A program made the translations under genes and the position numbers. A stretch of DNA of 64,000 nucleotides from the NCBI GenBank assembly GCA_015066015.1, contig SVPE01000006.1, forward strand, positions 1 through 64,000. Reading direction: 5' to 3'. This document shows positions 16,167-24,613 of the stretch, piece by piece. Within the stretch, counting starts at the first letter, position 1; each line of letters starts with the position of its first letter. Below the pieces are notes generated by a model. It did not search any database, was not told the origin of the DNA, and saw nothing but the letters and a program-made list of their open reading frames with translations. Source of the DNA: Oscillospiraceae bacterium (GTDB lineage: Bacteria; Bacillota; Clostridia; Oscillospirales; Acutalibacteraceae).

Positions 16167-17219
16167 TTATTCTTCTGAGGGGATATCGGAAACTACGGGG
16201 AGTTCTTCTTCGGAAATTTCAACAGCTTCACTGAAAAGGCTGATTTTTGCCTGAGCGAAGAAGTATTTGAACAGATACAATGCGATAAGGTATGTTGCGA
16301 CAGCTACCAAAAGACCTGATGTAGTTGCGTATATTGAAGATACAAGTGAATAGGTGTATCCGATGTTGTCAGTACCGATGAAAACGGTGTTAACAATATA
16401 GCTGTAAATAATGTGGATAAGTCTTGAGAAAAGGCCGACAATTATTGAGGCAAGTCCGTCTACACCAATGAATGCCATTGCATCAACGTGATTTTTAAAA
16501 GGCTTGTAGCCGGCAACATATGTCAACACAAGAAGCGCTGAGTTGCTTAACCAACTGATTGCCGATGCGGATATTGTGAAGTCAAAGGAAATGACATCAT
16601 CTGCAGGATTGAAATCATACATTGCAAAATAGTTGATCAGATAGTTGATGCCGCTTGTAACGGCACCGATAGCAATACCACCGATAATTGAATAAGCTAA
16701 GTATCTTTTTCTTGCTCTTGAAAGAGTCATTTGGGAATTTTCAAGACGCTGACCGGATAATTTTGTGTTGACACCTTCAAAGCAGGTGTAAGCAAAGTAT
16801 GCCGCAAAAATAACAAGGGGGCTTAATGCAATGTTAATTACGGGTTGAAGGTCTGCAATATCATAAGCTGATGCAGAATCATAGGCGATTACAATTTTTG
16901 CAATTCTGACGATGAGAGAGTTGAGAATCGAAACAGCGTTTCTGCCAAAGCACAAAGCACCTGCAAAGATGATGGTCTTTTTCTTATCCTTAGTGAGAAT
17001 GTATCCCATAATAAGAAAGACGGCAAGGGTGATTACTGATACGATGTAAGAGAGAATGTCTTTTGTCAGACTGTACATAGCAAGATTTTCAATGGCACCT
17101 GAATCAGCGGGGAATGCAGCAAATATAATGTTTGCAAGAATACCTGCACCGTAGCTTATCAGAAGTGATACTGCCGTAAAGATTCCGACTTTTCTTTTGT
17201 TTGTTGTGTTTTCGTTCAT
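16167..17219 (-). CDS. Multi-pass membrane protein of unknown function
   Basis: A 350-residue protein with about eight hydrophobic segments, a Lys/Arg-rich cytosolic N-terminus (NTTNKRKVG) and an acidic cytosolic C-terminus (AVEISEEELPVVSDIPSEE). GGAGA lies ahead of ATG 17219 on the minus strand. I recognise no family signature. The gene lies 190 bases downstream of the membrane-bound MerR regulator on the same strand. Two TTGATACTTT repeats lie in the gap, so it could be a target of that regulator, but this is inference. Polar residues inside the helices are few, so a channel, transporter or simple membrane scaffold are all possible. Confidence 0.65.
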   Translation of the reverse strand: MNENTTNKRKVGIFTAVSLLISYGAGILANIIFAAFPADSGAIENLAMYSLTKDILSYIVSVITLAVFLIMGYILTKDKKKTIIFAGALCFGRNAVSILNSLIVRIAKIVIAYDSASAYDIADLQPVINIALSPLVIFAAYFAYTCFEGVNTKLSGQRLENSQMTLSRARKRYLAYSIIGGIAIGAVTSGINYLINYFAMYDFNPADDVISFDFTISASAISWLSNSALLVLTYVAGYKPFKNHVDAMAFIGVDGLASIIVGLFSRLIHIIYSYIVNTVFIGTDNIGYTYSLVSSIYATTSGLLVAVATYLIALYLFKYFFAQAKISLFSEAVEISEEELPVVSDIPSEE

Positions 17220-17289
17220 TTTTTATTTCTCCTTTTTTGATTTGGTGATATCATTATAACTCATAAAAAGGAATTTTTAAATAACAATA

Positions 17290-17330
17290 TTGATACTTTG
17301 AGGTATAAAAAGTATAATAATTGATACTTT
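17290..17330. promoter_or_regulatory. Direct repeats TTGATACTTT, possible operator
   Basis: TTGATACTTT occurs at 17290-17299 and again at 17321-17330, 31 bp apart (about three helical turns). An inverted AAAAAGTAT half-site lies between them and pairs with the second copy. The site is upstream of the membrane-protein gene at 16167-17219. Confidence 0.45.
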
Positions 17331-17409
17331 TTGCGAAAAAAACAGTGTTGAGTTTTGACTTGTCATATTATATCCAATATCCGTAATGAAGATTTTTCAA
17401 AAACAAAAA

Positions 17410-18561
17410 TCACCAATCTACGGTTAAATAGTAGGGGGTATGTCCCCATTGACTTGATGAATATATGTAACGTACAGTATTTGTTACATCATTGTAAGCG
17501 AAAATAACGTAAGAGAAAAGAGTATGACCTGAATTTTCTTCATAATCCTCAAAATAAATACATTTCCAGTCACCTTTGATTCTTTGAAAAGTTATTTCAC
17601 CGGTATAGTTCAATGCTTCCTTTTTTGCCGCTTCATACTCCTCGTCGGGCAAGCTCCACTGGGCAAGAAAATCTGAATCGCTGTCTATAGCATTGCGATG
17701 TCTGTAAAAAAACTCAACATTCTCTGCTTCTCTTGGTATGCGATATGGGAACAGCTTGTGGTAAATTGTTATTTTGACATAATCTTCAGGATTTTCAGTT
17801 TGTGAGTGTACGCTTGGTGCAATCACAGAAAATATCATATTGAAAAACATAAGCTGTACAAGCGGTAAAAGCAACCAACAGATTGCTGAAGAAGCTTTGA
17901 GCCTTCGTTGCTTTTGTTTTTCTGTTTTGTTCTTGTATGATTTTTTGTTGATTATAAACAGTGTTAAAGGAAGCAAAAAAGCAATAAAGTGAAGAGAGAG
18001 TCGGAATAAGCCTAATCCGTCTGCCTGAAAATAAAGAAAATCGAATTCTTTAATATAGAAAGAGATTTCTATAAGAAACATTATCAGCCATGCACCAAAA
18101 GCGAGCAGAGAAGCAGTTATGAAGTTTTCTGTTTTATCGGCGAGTCTTTTTTCTTCAGCGGTTACAGTGTTCTCAGGCACCTGATTTTCTGTGGCATTTT
18201 TCTTAAGCTGTGTACAGATGACTTCAAACGTAAGCTCTGTTTCTTTAAGGAGAATTTCAAGAGAAGCCGAAACAAGCAAGTCTGTTGCAATCTGTTTTTC
18301 TTTTCTGTCATAGATATCCTTCAGGATAGTCCTGCAATTTTCCTTGCTGTTTTTCAGAGATTTTATTTCTGCAATTGAAAAGCCGGTTTTCCTTAAAATT
18401 GCAATGTTTTTCAGTAGTTCAATATCTTTTTCTGAAAAGTCAAAGCTTTTTCGTCCTTGAAAATTCTCAGTGTACGATGGCGTAATAAGCTCGTTTTCGA
18501 TATATATTCTTATAGCTCGGTCTGTAAGATCTGTTTGTGCCATAACTTCTTTGATCTTCAT
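17410..18561 (-). CDS. Membrane-bound MerR-family transcription regulator (second paralogue)
   Basis: A 383-residue protein; the start at 18561 follows AGGAGG on the minus strand. Residues 1-70 are a MerR winged helix-turn-helix (MKIKEVMAQTDLTDRAIRIY...). A coiled coil follows, then three membrane helices (about 147-172, 192-213, 233-256) and an external C-terminal domain. That domain shares the NPEDY start, a KLFPYRIP-like segment, a GDW...C segment and TNTVRYIY with the regulator at 9919-11127. These form a paralogous pair of one-component membrane sensors. It probably controls its own promoter and perhaps the membrane protein downstream. Confidence 0.85.
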   Translation of the reverse strand: MKIKEVMAQTDLTDRAIRIYIENELITPSYTENFQGRKSFDFSEKDIELLKNIAILRKTGFSIAEIKSLKNSKENCRTILKDIYDRKEKQIATDLLVSASLEILLKETELTFEVICTQLKKNATENQVPENTVTAEEKRLADKTENFITASLLAFGAWLIMFLIEISFYIKEFDFLYFQADGLGLFRLSLHFIAFLLPLTLFIINKKSYKNKTEKQKQRRLKASSAICWLLLPLVQLMFFNMIFSVIAPSVHSQTENPEDYVKITIYHKLFPYRIPREAENVEFFYRHRNAIDSDSDFLAQWSLPDEEYEAAKKEALNYTGEITFQRIKGDWKCIYFEDYEENSGHTLFSYVIFAYNDVTNTVRYIYSSSQWGHTPYYLTVDW

Positions 18562-18591
18562 TATATTGCCTCCTTTCGGGTTTCTGTGTTT

Positions 18592-18622
18592 ATAATACAC
18601 TTTTACCCAAGGTTGAAGTCAA
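18592..18622 (-). promoter_or_regulatory. MerR-type promoter with a 19-bp spacer
   Basis: On the minus strand TTGACT (18622-18617) and TATTAT (18597-18592) are separated by exactly 19 bp. The spacer contains an imperfect CAACC-TTG-GGT dyad. It has the same boxes and spacing as the promoter at 9865-9895. Confidence 0.75.
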
Positions 18623-18729
18623 GAGGTTATGTGATTTTTTTTAAAAACAAATATATTTCCCCCAGCCTCTTTATTTTCAGATAATTTAATGTTATAATTT
18701 TCCAAAACACAATAAAAGGAGAAAAAATT

Positions 18730-19803
18730 ATGACAATAATGACCTTTACAAGAATTATGACGGCAATGCTTATGGTAATTGTTAATCTTTTCAATTATAC
18801 CTTTAACGACTATGCTTATCCTGCAGTCAGCATGTCGGGGGCTTACGTTTTCTGTTATTTTACGGGAAACGAGGTTGACGAGCAGACAATACACCTTGCA
18901 GTAAGCACTGACGGCTACAATTTTGAGGCTCTCAACAACAACGAAAAAATCATCAATCAGACTCAGGGCACAGGTTGTGTGCGAGATCCTTATATCTTTA
19001 AGGCTGTTGACGAAGAGGGTCAGGATTGCTATTACATAGTTGCAACAGATATGAATGCTCTTGAGGGCTGGACATCCAACCACAGAATTATCTTCTGGAA
19101 GTCCTACGACCTTATCAACTGGGAGGATGAATATCTGCTTGATTTCCGTCAGTTTGAAGGCTTTGAAAATTGCAACCGTGCATGGGCACCTCAGGTAATC
19201 TGGGATAAGGAAGAGGAAAAATATATGCTTTACCTCGCTCTTTCCGAATGGGATGATCCCGAAACTCCCGAAAATGAGGATATTGCTCAGCATTATTATC
19301 TTTACACTTCAGATTTCAAAAACTTTACAGAGCCCGAGTATCTTTACGGCAGAAGAACTGAGGTTGCAACAAGAGATGACGGTGTTGTTTTCAACGGCGT
19401 TCAGTGTATTGACGGCGATATGATTTACAACGAAAAGGACGGTTACTATTATCTCTATTTCAAAGAGGATCTCTATCAGAAGATAGCTTACGTAAGATCA
19501 AAGAATGCTTCAGGTCCCTTTGAAGGTGATTATGTAACCTGCTCACTTAACTGGTTTGGTGTTGAGGGCAGTACGATGTACAACATTACCGGTACAAATG
19601 CGTGGATGATGATTATGGATGAGTACGGTGAAGGCACATTCTTTGCGCAGATGACAAGAGACTTCGAAGATTTCCGTCAGGTGCAGAGAGCAAGATATTC
19701 TGTAAATCACCTTAAGCCACGTCACGGCTCGGTTGTAGCAATCAGTGAAGCAGAGTACTTTGCACTTGTTGATGCTTACGGTGTACAGCCTACAGAAAAA
19801 TAA
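18730..19803 (+). CDS. Secreted GH43-like five-bladed beta-propeller glycosidase
   Basis: A 357-residue protein with a signal peptide at about 1-25 and ATG 18730 behind AAGGAG. The body reads as a five-bladed propeller. CVRDPYIF at 83-90 carries the likely catalytic base Asp86, and NRAWAPQVIWDKEEEKYMLY is the typical second blade. CIDGDMIYNEKDGYYYLYFKE and GVEGSTMY supply the later acidic residues. This matches GH43 and related arabinan/xylan-side-chain hydrolases. The substrate is undetermined. It is divergent from the MerR gene and followed by a terminator; with the GH16 gene it suggests growth on plant or fungal polysaccharide. Confidence 0.75.
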   Translation: MTIMTFTRIMTAMLMVIVNLFNYTFNDYAYPAVSMSGAYVFCYFTGNEVDEQTIHLAVSTDGYNFEALNNNEKIINQTQGTGCVRDPYIFKAVDEEGQDCYYIVATDMNALEGWTSNHRIIFWKSYDLINWEDEYLLDFRQFEGFENCNRAWAPQVIWDKEEEKYMLYLALSEWDDPETPENEDIAQHYYLYTSDFKNFTEPEYLYGRRTEVATRDDGVVFNGVQCIDGDMIYNEKDGYYYLYFKEDLYQKIAYVRSKNASGPFEGDYVTCSLNWFGVEGSTMYNITGTNAWMMIMDEYGEGTFFAQMTRDFEDFRQVQRARYSVNHLKPRHGSVVAISEAEYFALVDAYGVQPTEK

Positions 19804-19811
19804 TTACTATT

Positions 19812-19846
19812 CCGGGAGCTTTGCCGGACAGAGTTCCCGGTTTTGT
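19812..19846 (+). terminator. Terminator after the GH43-like gene
   Basis: CCGGGA at 19812-19817 pairs with TCCCGG at 19835-19840, followed by TTTTG. Confidence 0.55.
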
Positions 19847-19891
19847 TACAAGATTATAATAATAGTGACAAAATTGTAACGGCGAAAATTG

Positions 19892-20022
19892 TTGAAAAAA
19901 AGAAGCATTAGTGTTAACATATAAATGTAGAAACATATCAGCTGTTGATATCTATCTACCTTCTTTATATAAAATCGGAAAAGGAAAAGGAATCTGAGAA
20001 GGTTCCTTTTCCTTTGTTCTTT
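19892..20022 (+). ncRNA. Candidate small RNA of about 95 nt
   Basis: A possible promoter (TTGAAA 19892-19897, a 17-bp spacer, TAACAT 19915-19920 with an extended TGT) is followed by a 6-bp hairpin (19935-19940 with 19946-19951). A strong terminator follows (13-bp stem, 19980-19992 with 20003-20015, with a T-rich tail). There is no open frame between them. A regulatory RNA is possible. Confidence 0.35.
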
Positions 20023-20050
20023 TTTGCTTAAGAGTTGTTTTTTTATCATT

Positions 20051-20079
20051 ATTAATTATCACAAATTGAGATAATTAAT
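20051..20079. promoter_or_regulatory. Inverted repeat upstream of the acyltransferase gene
   Basis: ATTAATTATC and GATAATTAAT form a perfect 10-bp inverted repeat (20051-20060 with 20070-20079) about 60 bases before the start codon. It could be an operator. Confidence 0.35.
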
Positions 20080-20141
20080 AATTGCTTATTTATTACAATG
20101 TATAATTAATAAGATTATTGATAAAAGAAAGGACTGTTGAT

Positions 20142-21278
20142 ATGGCCGAACAGCTTAACAAACCCCGTGTTGTATGGCTCGACTTGCTGCGTGTTATAGC
20201 AACCTGTATGGTGCCGCTGGCTCATCTTTGTTCCAATTGCTGGAATCTGACAGCGGGTGTTCATTCCACGGATTATATCACTCTCAACTTTTTCAGCGCT
20301 ATGTGCAGATGGGTTGTACCCGTTTTTGTAATGATAAGCGGTGTGTTTTTTCTGAATCCGTCAAAGCCCTGCGACCCAAAAAAGATTTTCAGAAAAAATG
20401 TTGTAAGAATGGCAACTGCATTTTTGTTCTGGTCATTTCTTTATGCTTTGCAGTGGACCTTGTTCAGGCCTCACGCACAGACTGAGGTTGTTCAACCCTT
20501 CAGCAAGAAGTTTTTCCTCAGCGAGCTTATAGTCGGAGAGTATCATATGTGGTATCTTTATATGATAGCACTTTTGTATCTGCTCACGCCTCTTATCAGA
20601 GTTTTTTCTGATAATGCTACAAAAAAACAGCTCGAAGCATTTATGGTGCTTTCCTTTGTTTTCGCGCACTTTATTCCCATGATTCTTCAAATTCCGTTTA
20701 TAAAGCAGTTTACCTTTGATGATGTATACGAAGATCTCAATATCGGCTTTATCGGCGGTTATGTAGGCGTTTACATAGCGGGTCAGTATATGACAAAATA
20801 CCCATTCAGGAAAAATATAAGGAAGCTTGTATATATCCTCGGTGTTCTGGGTTATGCAATTACTGTTTTCGGAAATCTCTGGATTTCTTTCCAGAAGAAT
20901 AAGTCGATTAAGGATATGCTCGGTGCAGATCTCGGCTGCAGTGTAATGATAGCTTACGCGATGTTTACCTTCTTCCAGAATGTTGTTTCAAAAATAGAGT
21001 TCAAGGAAAAAACAGTGAAAATAATCAAGTGGCTTTCCGCGAGATCTTTCGGTGTTTATCTTTGCCACGTGTTTGTAATGAGGGCTTTCCAGTACTTCGG
21101 AATTCAGGTAATTCACATCAGTCCTGAGCACGCAACAGTTGATATGAGCTTTATGCCTTACATACACATCCCTCCCATAATCGGTGTACCTGTGCTTACA
21201 ACGCTGGTAATTATCGGTTCGTTCATTGTTTCCTGGGTGATTTCAAAAATCCCCCTATTGAAAAAATATGTAGTTTGA
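20142..21278 (+). CDS. Acyltransferase family 3 membrane protein (O-acetyltransferase)
   Basis: A 378-residue integral membrane protein with about ten helices. ATG 20142 sits nine bases after GAAAGG; the in-frame TTG at 20118 overlaps that region. The family start RVVWLDLLRVIATCMVPLAH at about 8-27 includes the conserved His of acyltransferase_3 enzymes. These proteins move acyl groups, usually acetyl, onto polysaccharides, peptidoglycan or lipids at the outer membrane face. A role in modifying cell-wall or surface glycan fits the later wall-synthesis genes, though a separate terminator shows it is not in their operon. Confidence 0.85.
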   Translation: MAEQLNKPRVVWLDLLRVIATCMVPLAHLCSNCWNLTAGVHSTDYITLNFFSAMCRWVVPVFVMISGVFFLNPSKPCDPKKIFRKNVVRMATAFLFWSFLYALQWTLFRPHAQTEVVQPFSKKFFLSELIVGEYHMWYLYMIALLYLLTPLIRVFSDNATKKQLEAFMVLSFVFAHFIPMILQIPFIKQFTFDDVYEDLNIGFIGGYVGVYIAGQYMTKYPFRKNIRKLVYILGVLGYAITVFGNLWISFQKNKSIKDMLGADLGCSVMIAYAMFTFFQNVVSKIEFKEKTVKIIKWLSARSFGVYLCHVFVMRAFQYFGIQVIHISPEHATVDMSFMPYIHIPPIIGVPVLTTLVIIGSFIVSWVISKIPLLKKYVV

Positions 21279-21284
21279 TTATAT

Positions 21285-21322
21285 AAAAATCTGCCGTAGA
21301 GTGCCTGCGGCAGATTTTTTAC
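21285..21322 (+). terminator. Terminator after the acyltransferase gene
   Basis: An 11-bp stem AAAATCTGCCG/CGGCAGATTTT (21286-21296 with 21308-21318) followed by TTTAC. Confidence 0.8.
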
Positions 21323-21396
21323 TTTTAACTATCTTTTAATTTTGTTATATATATGTTATAATATAATCAGTTATACCCGAAAGAGAGGTGCAGATT

Positions 21397-22347
21397 ATGC
21401 CGGTAAGGAAGAAATACGCTTACAGCAAAGATCTTAAAATATATTCGTTTCTGAAACCTCCTGTTTTTGAGCCTGCGCTGCCTTTTGTGCAGCTTTGTAT
21501 GAAGTTTTTTTATCATACAGATTTCTGTGAAAAGGATATGAAGAAGGAAACAGAAAAAATTCCTGTTAAGGACGGAGCGAAAATCCGTATGCTGATTTAC
21601 ACTCCTGAAGCTGTAATGGCAGAGAAATCCCCCTGTATTATATTTTATCATGGCGGAGGATTTGTGTACAATGCGGCGCCTCATCATTTTACCCTTGCAA
21701 AAAATCTCGCACGTAAACTTGGAGTAAAGGTGTTTTTCATCGACTACCGACTTGCACCTGAGCACCCTTTCCCAACGGCGGCTGAGGACGCTTATTACAG
21801 CTACCGTTACATTTATGAAAACGCAGAGCATTACGGAATTGACAGAAACAGAATTGCACTTTGCGGAGACAGTGCCGGCGGCAATCTTTCGGCGGTTACG
21901 TGTCTCATTGCCAGGGACAGAGATTTCACCTTGCCTAAGGCGCAGGTGCTGCTTTATCCGTTTGTTGACGGAGATACTGAAACGGAAAGTATGCTTGAAT
22001 TTACCGATACTCCAATGTGTAACAGTAAGGCGGCAGTCGGATACAATAAGGCGTACATAAAGGAAGAAAACAAGTATCCGGCAGAGTGGTTTTCCGTGGT
22101 TGATGCAGAAAGTCTTGAAAATCTTCCGGAAGCTTATATTGAAACAGCGCAATTCGACTGCCTTCGCGACGGCGGAGTGAAATATTATAATAGACTCTGT
22201 CAAAGCGGCGTCAAAGCTACCCTCTTTCAGACAAAGGGTACTATGCACGGCTATGATATAGCTACGGGAAGTGCAGTTTACGCATTATGTATGGATAAGA
22301 GGACGGAGTTTCTCAGAAGGGTTTTCGAGGATAAGGAAACTGTTTAA
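21397..22347 (+). CDS. Alpha/beta hydrolase, hormone-sensitive-lipase-type esterase
   Basis: A 316-residue alpha/beta hydrolase. ATG 21397 is seven bases after AGAGAGGTG. HGGGF at 85-89 is the oxyanion-hole motif of the HSL (family IV) esterases. GDSAGG carries the nucleophile Ser159. The acid is probably the Asp in FDCLRDGG and the His is in MHGYD near the C-terminus. Such enzymes hydrolyse short-chain esters, including acetylated sugars. It has no signal peptide, so it acts in the cytosol. It is the first gene of an apparent operon (15-bp gap to the FHA gene) that continues through MnmE. Confidence 0.85.
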   Translation: MPVRKKYAYSKDLKIYSFLKPPVFEPALPFVQLCMKFFYHTDFCEKDMKKETEKIPVKDGAKIRMLIYTPEAVMAEKSPCIIFYHGGGFVYNAAPHHFTLAKNLARKLGVKVFFIDYRLAPEHPFPTAAEDAYYSYRYIYENAEHYGIDRNRIALCGDSAGGNLSAVTCLIARDRDFTLPKAQVLLYPFVDGDTETESMLEFTDTPMCNSKAAVGYNKAYIKEENKYPAEWFSVVDAESLENLPEAYIETAQFDCLRDGGVKYYNRLCQSGVKATLFQTKGTMHGYDIATGSAVYALCMDKRTEFLRRVFEDKETV

Positions 22348-22361
22348 TAAAGGAGATCATT

Positions 22362-23303
22362 ATGGAAATAGTCTGGTCTTTATCGCGCTATGTGCTTCCG
22401 GTGGTTACGGTTGTTATACTTGTGAAATGTATAATGACACTGTTACTGGGCCACCCGAAGGAAAAAATATACGGATATATTATAGATATGTCCAGCGGTA
22501 ACAGATATGCTCTTAATATGTGGGAGACATCTGTCGGCAGAAGTAAGAGCTGCGATATAGTTCTGCCATATGACAGTGTTGCACGTTCGCATGCGGTTAT
22601 TACCCGAAGGATTGACGGATGGTATATTCACGATCTGCTTACAAGATATGCTCTCAGAGTTAACGGTCGGGATGTCGATCAGAAGCAGATTATAAAAAAC
22701 GGAGACGTAATCGAGCTCGGTAAAATCCGTTTCCGCTTTGAAATTATAAACGATCCCGTTCAGAATGTCGGCAGAAAAACAAAGCGTGCAGCTTCAGGTG
22801 CTGCAGACAGATCTCAGCCGGCACAAAGGCAGCGTTCCGCACCGGCTCGGAATTCTGATTCCGCTGCAACAAGACCTTCGGGCGGACACTACGATTCAAA
22901 TAACAAACCGGAGCTTAAATTCGAAAAGAAGCGCCCCGTAACGCCTCCACCTTATCGTAAGGAGCAGAACAGCTTTACCGTGGAGACGGGTAGCAGACCC
23001 CCTCAGCCGAAACGAAGAACAAGAAAACAGCCGCGCCTTGTTAACAAAGAAAGCGGAGAAGTATTTATTCTTTGCGGAAACGAGGTAACAATCGGCTCTT
23101 CCAGAAAATGCGATATAAGGCTAAAGGGAAGCGGTGCGGAAAAATTTAACACACTGATTGTTCTTTATGAGGATGGTTGGGCAGTTGAAAGGGAAAACGG
23201 CTTTACTTCACTTAATGGTAAGGAGGTCAGGAAGCCGCAGCTTCTCTTTGACGGAGATATGATAGGTATCGGTGAAGCAAGACTGTATTATTACGAGATG
23301 TAA
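22362..23303 (+). CDS. FHA-domain protein with two FHA modules and a membrane helix
   Basis: A 313-residue protein. A membrane helix at about 7-29 anchors it. The first FHA domain (about 42-130) has the phosphothreonine-pocket residues SVGRSKSCDIVL and RSHAVI, followed by the late NGDVIELG segment. A proline-, Ser- and Arg-rich linker (about 135-225) joins it to a degenerate second FHA domain (VTIGSSRKCDIRL, then DGDMIGIG). FHA domains bind phosphothreonine proteins made by Ser/Thr kinases. The 12-bp gap to ftsW/rodA suggests that it links phospho-signalling to cell-wall growth. No kinase gene is in this window. Confidence 0.85.
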   Translation: MEIVWSLSRYVLPVVTVVILVKCIMTLLLGHPKEKIYGYIIDMSSGNRYALNMWETSVGRSKSCDIVLPYDSVARSHAVITRRIDGWYIHDLLTRYALRVNGRDVDQKQIIKNGDVIELGKIRFRFEIINDPVQNVGRKTKRAASGAADRSQPAQRQRSAPARNSDSAATRPSGGHYDSNNKPELKFEKKRPVTPPPYRKEQNSFTVETGSRPPQPKRRTRKQPRLVNKESGEVFILCGNEVTIGSSRKCDIRLKGSGAEKFNTLIVLYEDGWAVERENGFTSLNGKEVRKPQLLFDGDMIGIGEARLYYYEM

Positions 23304-23315
23304 GGAGGCGATAAT

Positions 23316-24599
23316 ATGAAAAAAGGCTCTTCCATGTCGTCGAGACGGGACAAAATAAGAAAAAAATATAAATATGTAGACAGTAGCTTTATACTCTTTC
23401 TTGTAACGGTTTTTCAGGTTATCACCTTCATTCCTGTTATTTTTACCGATGGGATATTCTATGCCGAATCGGCAATGATGGCGTTTTCATATATGGCATT
23501 CGAATGGTTATATGTTGCCTTTATGCAGGGTGTAGCCAAAAAGGTTAATTTTGAAATAGAGTTGATTGCCTTCTTTCTCAGCGGTATAGGTCTTTGCCTT
23601 ACAGAGAGTGTAGCAAGGGGCAGTATGCTTATGCAGCTTATAACCGTAATCGCGGGGGTAATTGTTTATGATGTGCTTTTATGGTTTATAAAGGACGTCA
23701 AAAGAGTTATGTTTATCAGGTCGCCGCTTGCGATTTTTACAATTGTGTTTTTTGTAGGCTGCTTTCTGTTTATACGTCTTACGGGAAACGAAATCAACGG
23801 TGCTTACAACTGGGTCACTCTCGGACCCGTTTCTTTTCAGCCGTCAGAATTTGTGAAAATTGCCTTTGTTTTTGTCGGTGCGGCAACTCTTGATAAGATG
23901 CTCACGTCCAAAAACATATATATGTTCATTCTTTTTGCAATGGGGTGTATCGGTATACTTTTCCTTATGAAGGATTTTGGCACGGCACTTATTTTTTTCT
24001 TCACCTTCATAGTTATTGCATTTATGCGTTCAGGCGATATACGTTCAATTGCATTTATCTGTGTCGGTGCAGTTATCGGTGCATTTCTTATACTTTATTT
24101 CAGACCCCACGTTGCGGCACGTTTTGCAACCTACAGACATATATGGGACGACCCTTATGGCACCGGCTATCAGCAGACAAGACTTCTTATTTATGCAGTA
24201 AGCGGAGGTCTACAGGGTCTTGGAATAGGAAACGGTATGCTCAGGTATGTTTATGCAAGTACTACTGACCTCGTTTTCGGTATGCTCTGCGAAGAGTTGG
24301 GGCTTATAATTGCCTTTACTGTTGTTACGGCTTTTGCGATTCTTGTTATTTATGCCGTAAAATGCTCAAAGAGTGCGCCGTCAACCTTTTATTCGATTTC
24401 GGCAGCAACTGCGGCATCACTCATCCTTTTTCAGACTTGCCTTAACATATTCGGCGTTACGGATATACTGCCTCTTACAGGCGTTACTCTGCCCTTTATA
24501 AGTCAGGGTGGCTCAAGTATGATTTGTTGCTGGGCACTGTTTGCCTTTATCAAAGCGGCGGACATCCGTGCTTATCCGAATCTTTACAAAACAACATAA
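23316..24599 (+). CDS. FtsW/RodA/SpoVE family peptidoglycan glycosyltransferase
   Basis: A 427-residue SEDS protein with about ten membrane helices; AGGAGG precedes ATG 23316. The family hallmarks include the NGAYNWVTLGPVSFQPSEFVK motif region at about 155-175, the later GLGIGNG segment and the C-terminal TGVTLPFISQGGSS motif. SEDS proteins polymerise lipid II on the outer face of the membrane together with a class B PBP, which is encoded next. A Lys/Arg-rich cytosolic N-terminus of about 25 residues precedes helix 1. Whether it works in elongation or division cannot be told from sequence, so no gene symbol is given. Confidence 0.9.
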   Translation: MKKGSSMSSRRDKIRKKYKYVDSSFILFLVTVFQVITFIPVIFTDGIFYAESAMMAFSYMAFEWLYVAFMQGVAKKVNFEIELIAFFLSGIGLCLTESVARGSMLMQLITVIAGVIVYDVLLWFIKDVKRVMFIRSPLAIFTIVFFVGCFLFIRLTGNEINGAYNWVTLGPVSFQPSEFVKIAFVFVGAATLDKMLTSKNIYMFILFAMGCIGILFLMKDFGTALIFFFTFIVIAFMRSGDIRSIAFICVGAVIGAFLILYFRPHVAARFATYRHIWDDPYGTGYQQTRLLIYAVSGGLQGLGIGNGMLRYVYASTTDLVFGMLCEELGLIIAFTVVTAFAILVIYAVKCSKSAPSTFYSISAATAASLILFQTCLNIFGVTDILPLTGVTLPFISQGGSSMICCWALFAFIKAADIRAYPNLYKTT

Positions 24600-24613
24600 G
24601 GGAGGCGCTTCAG

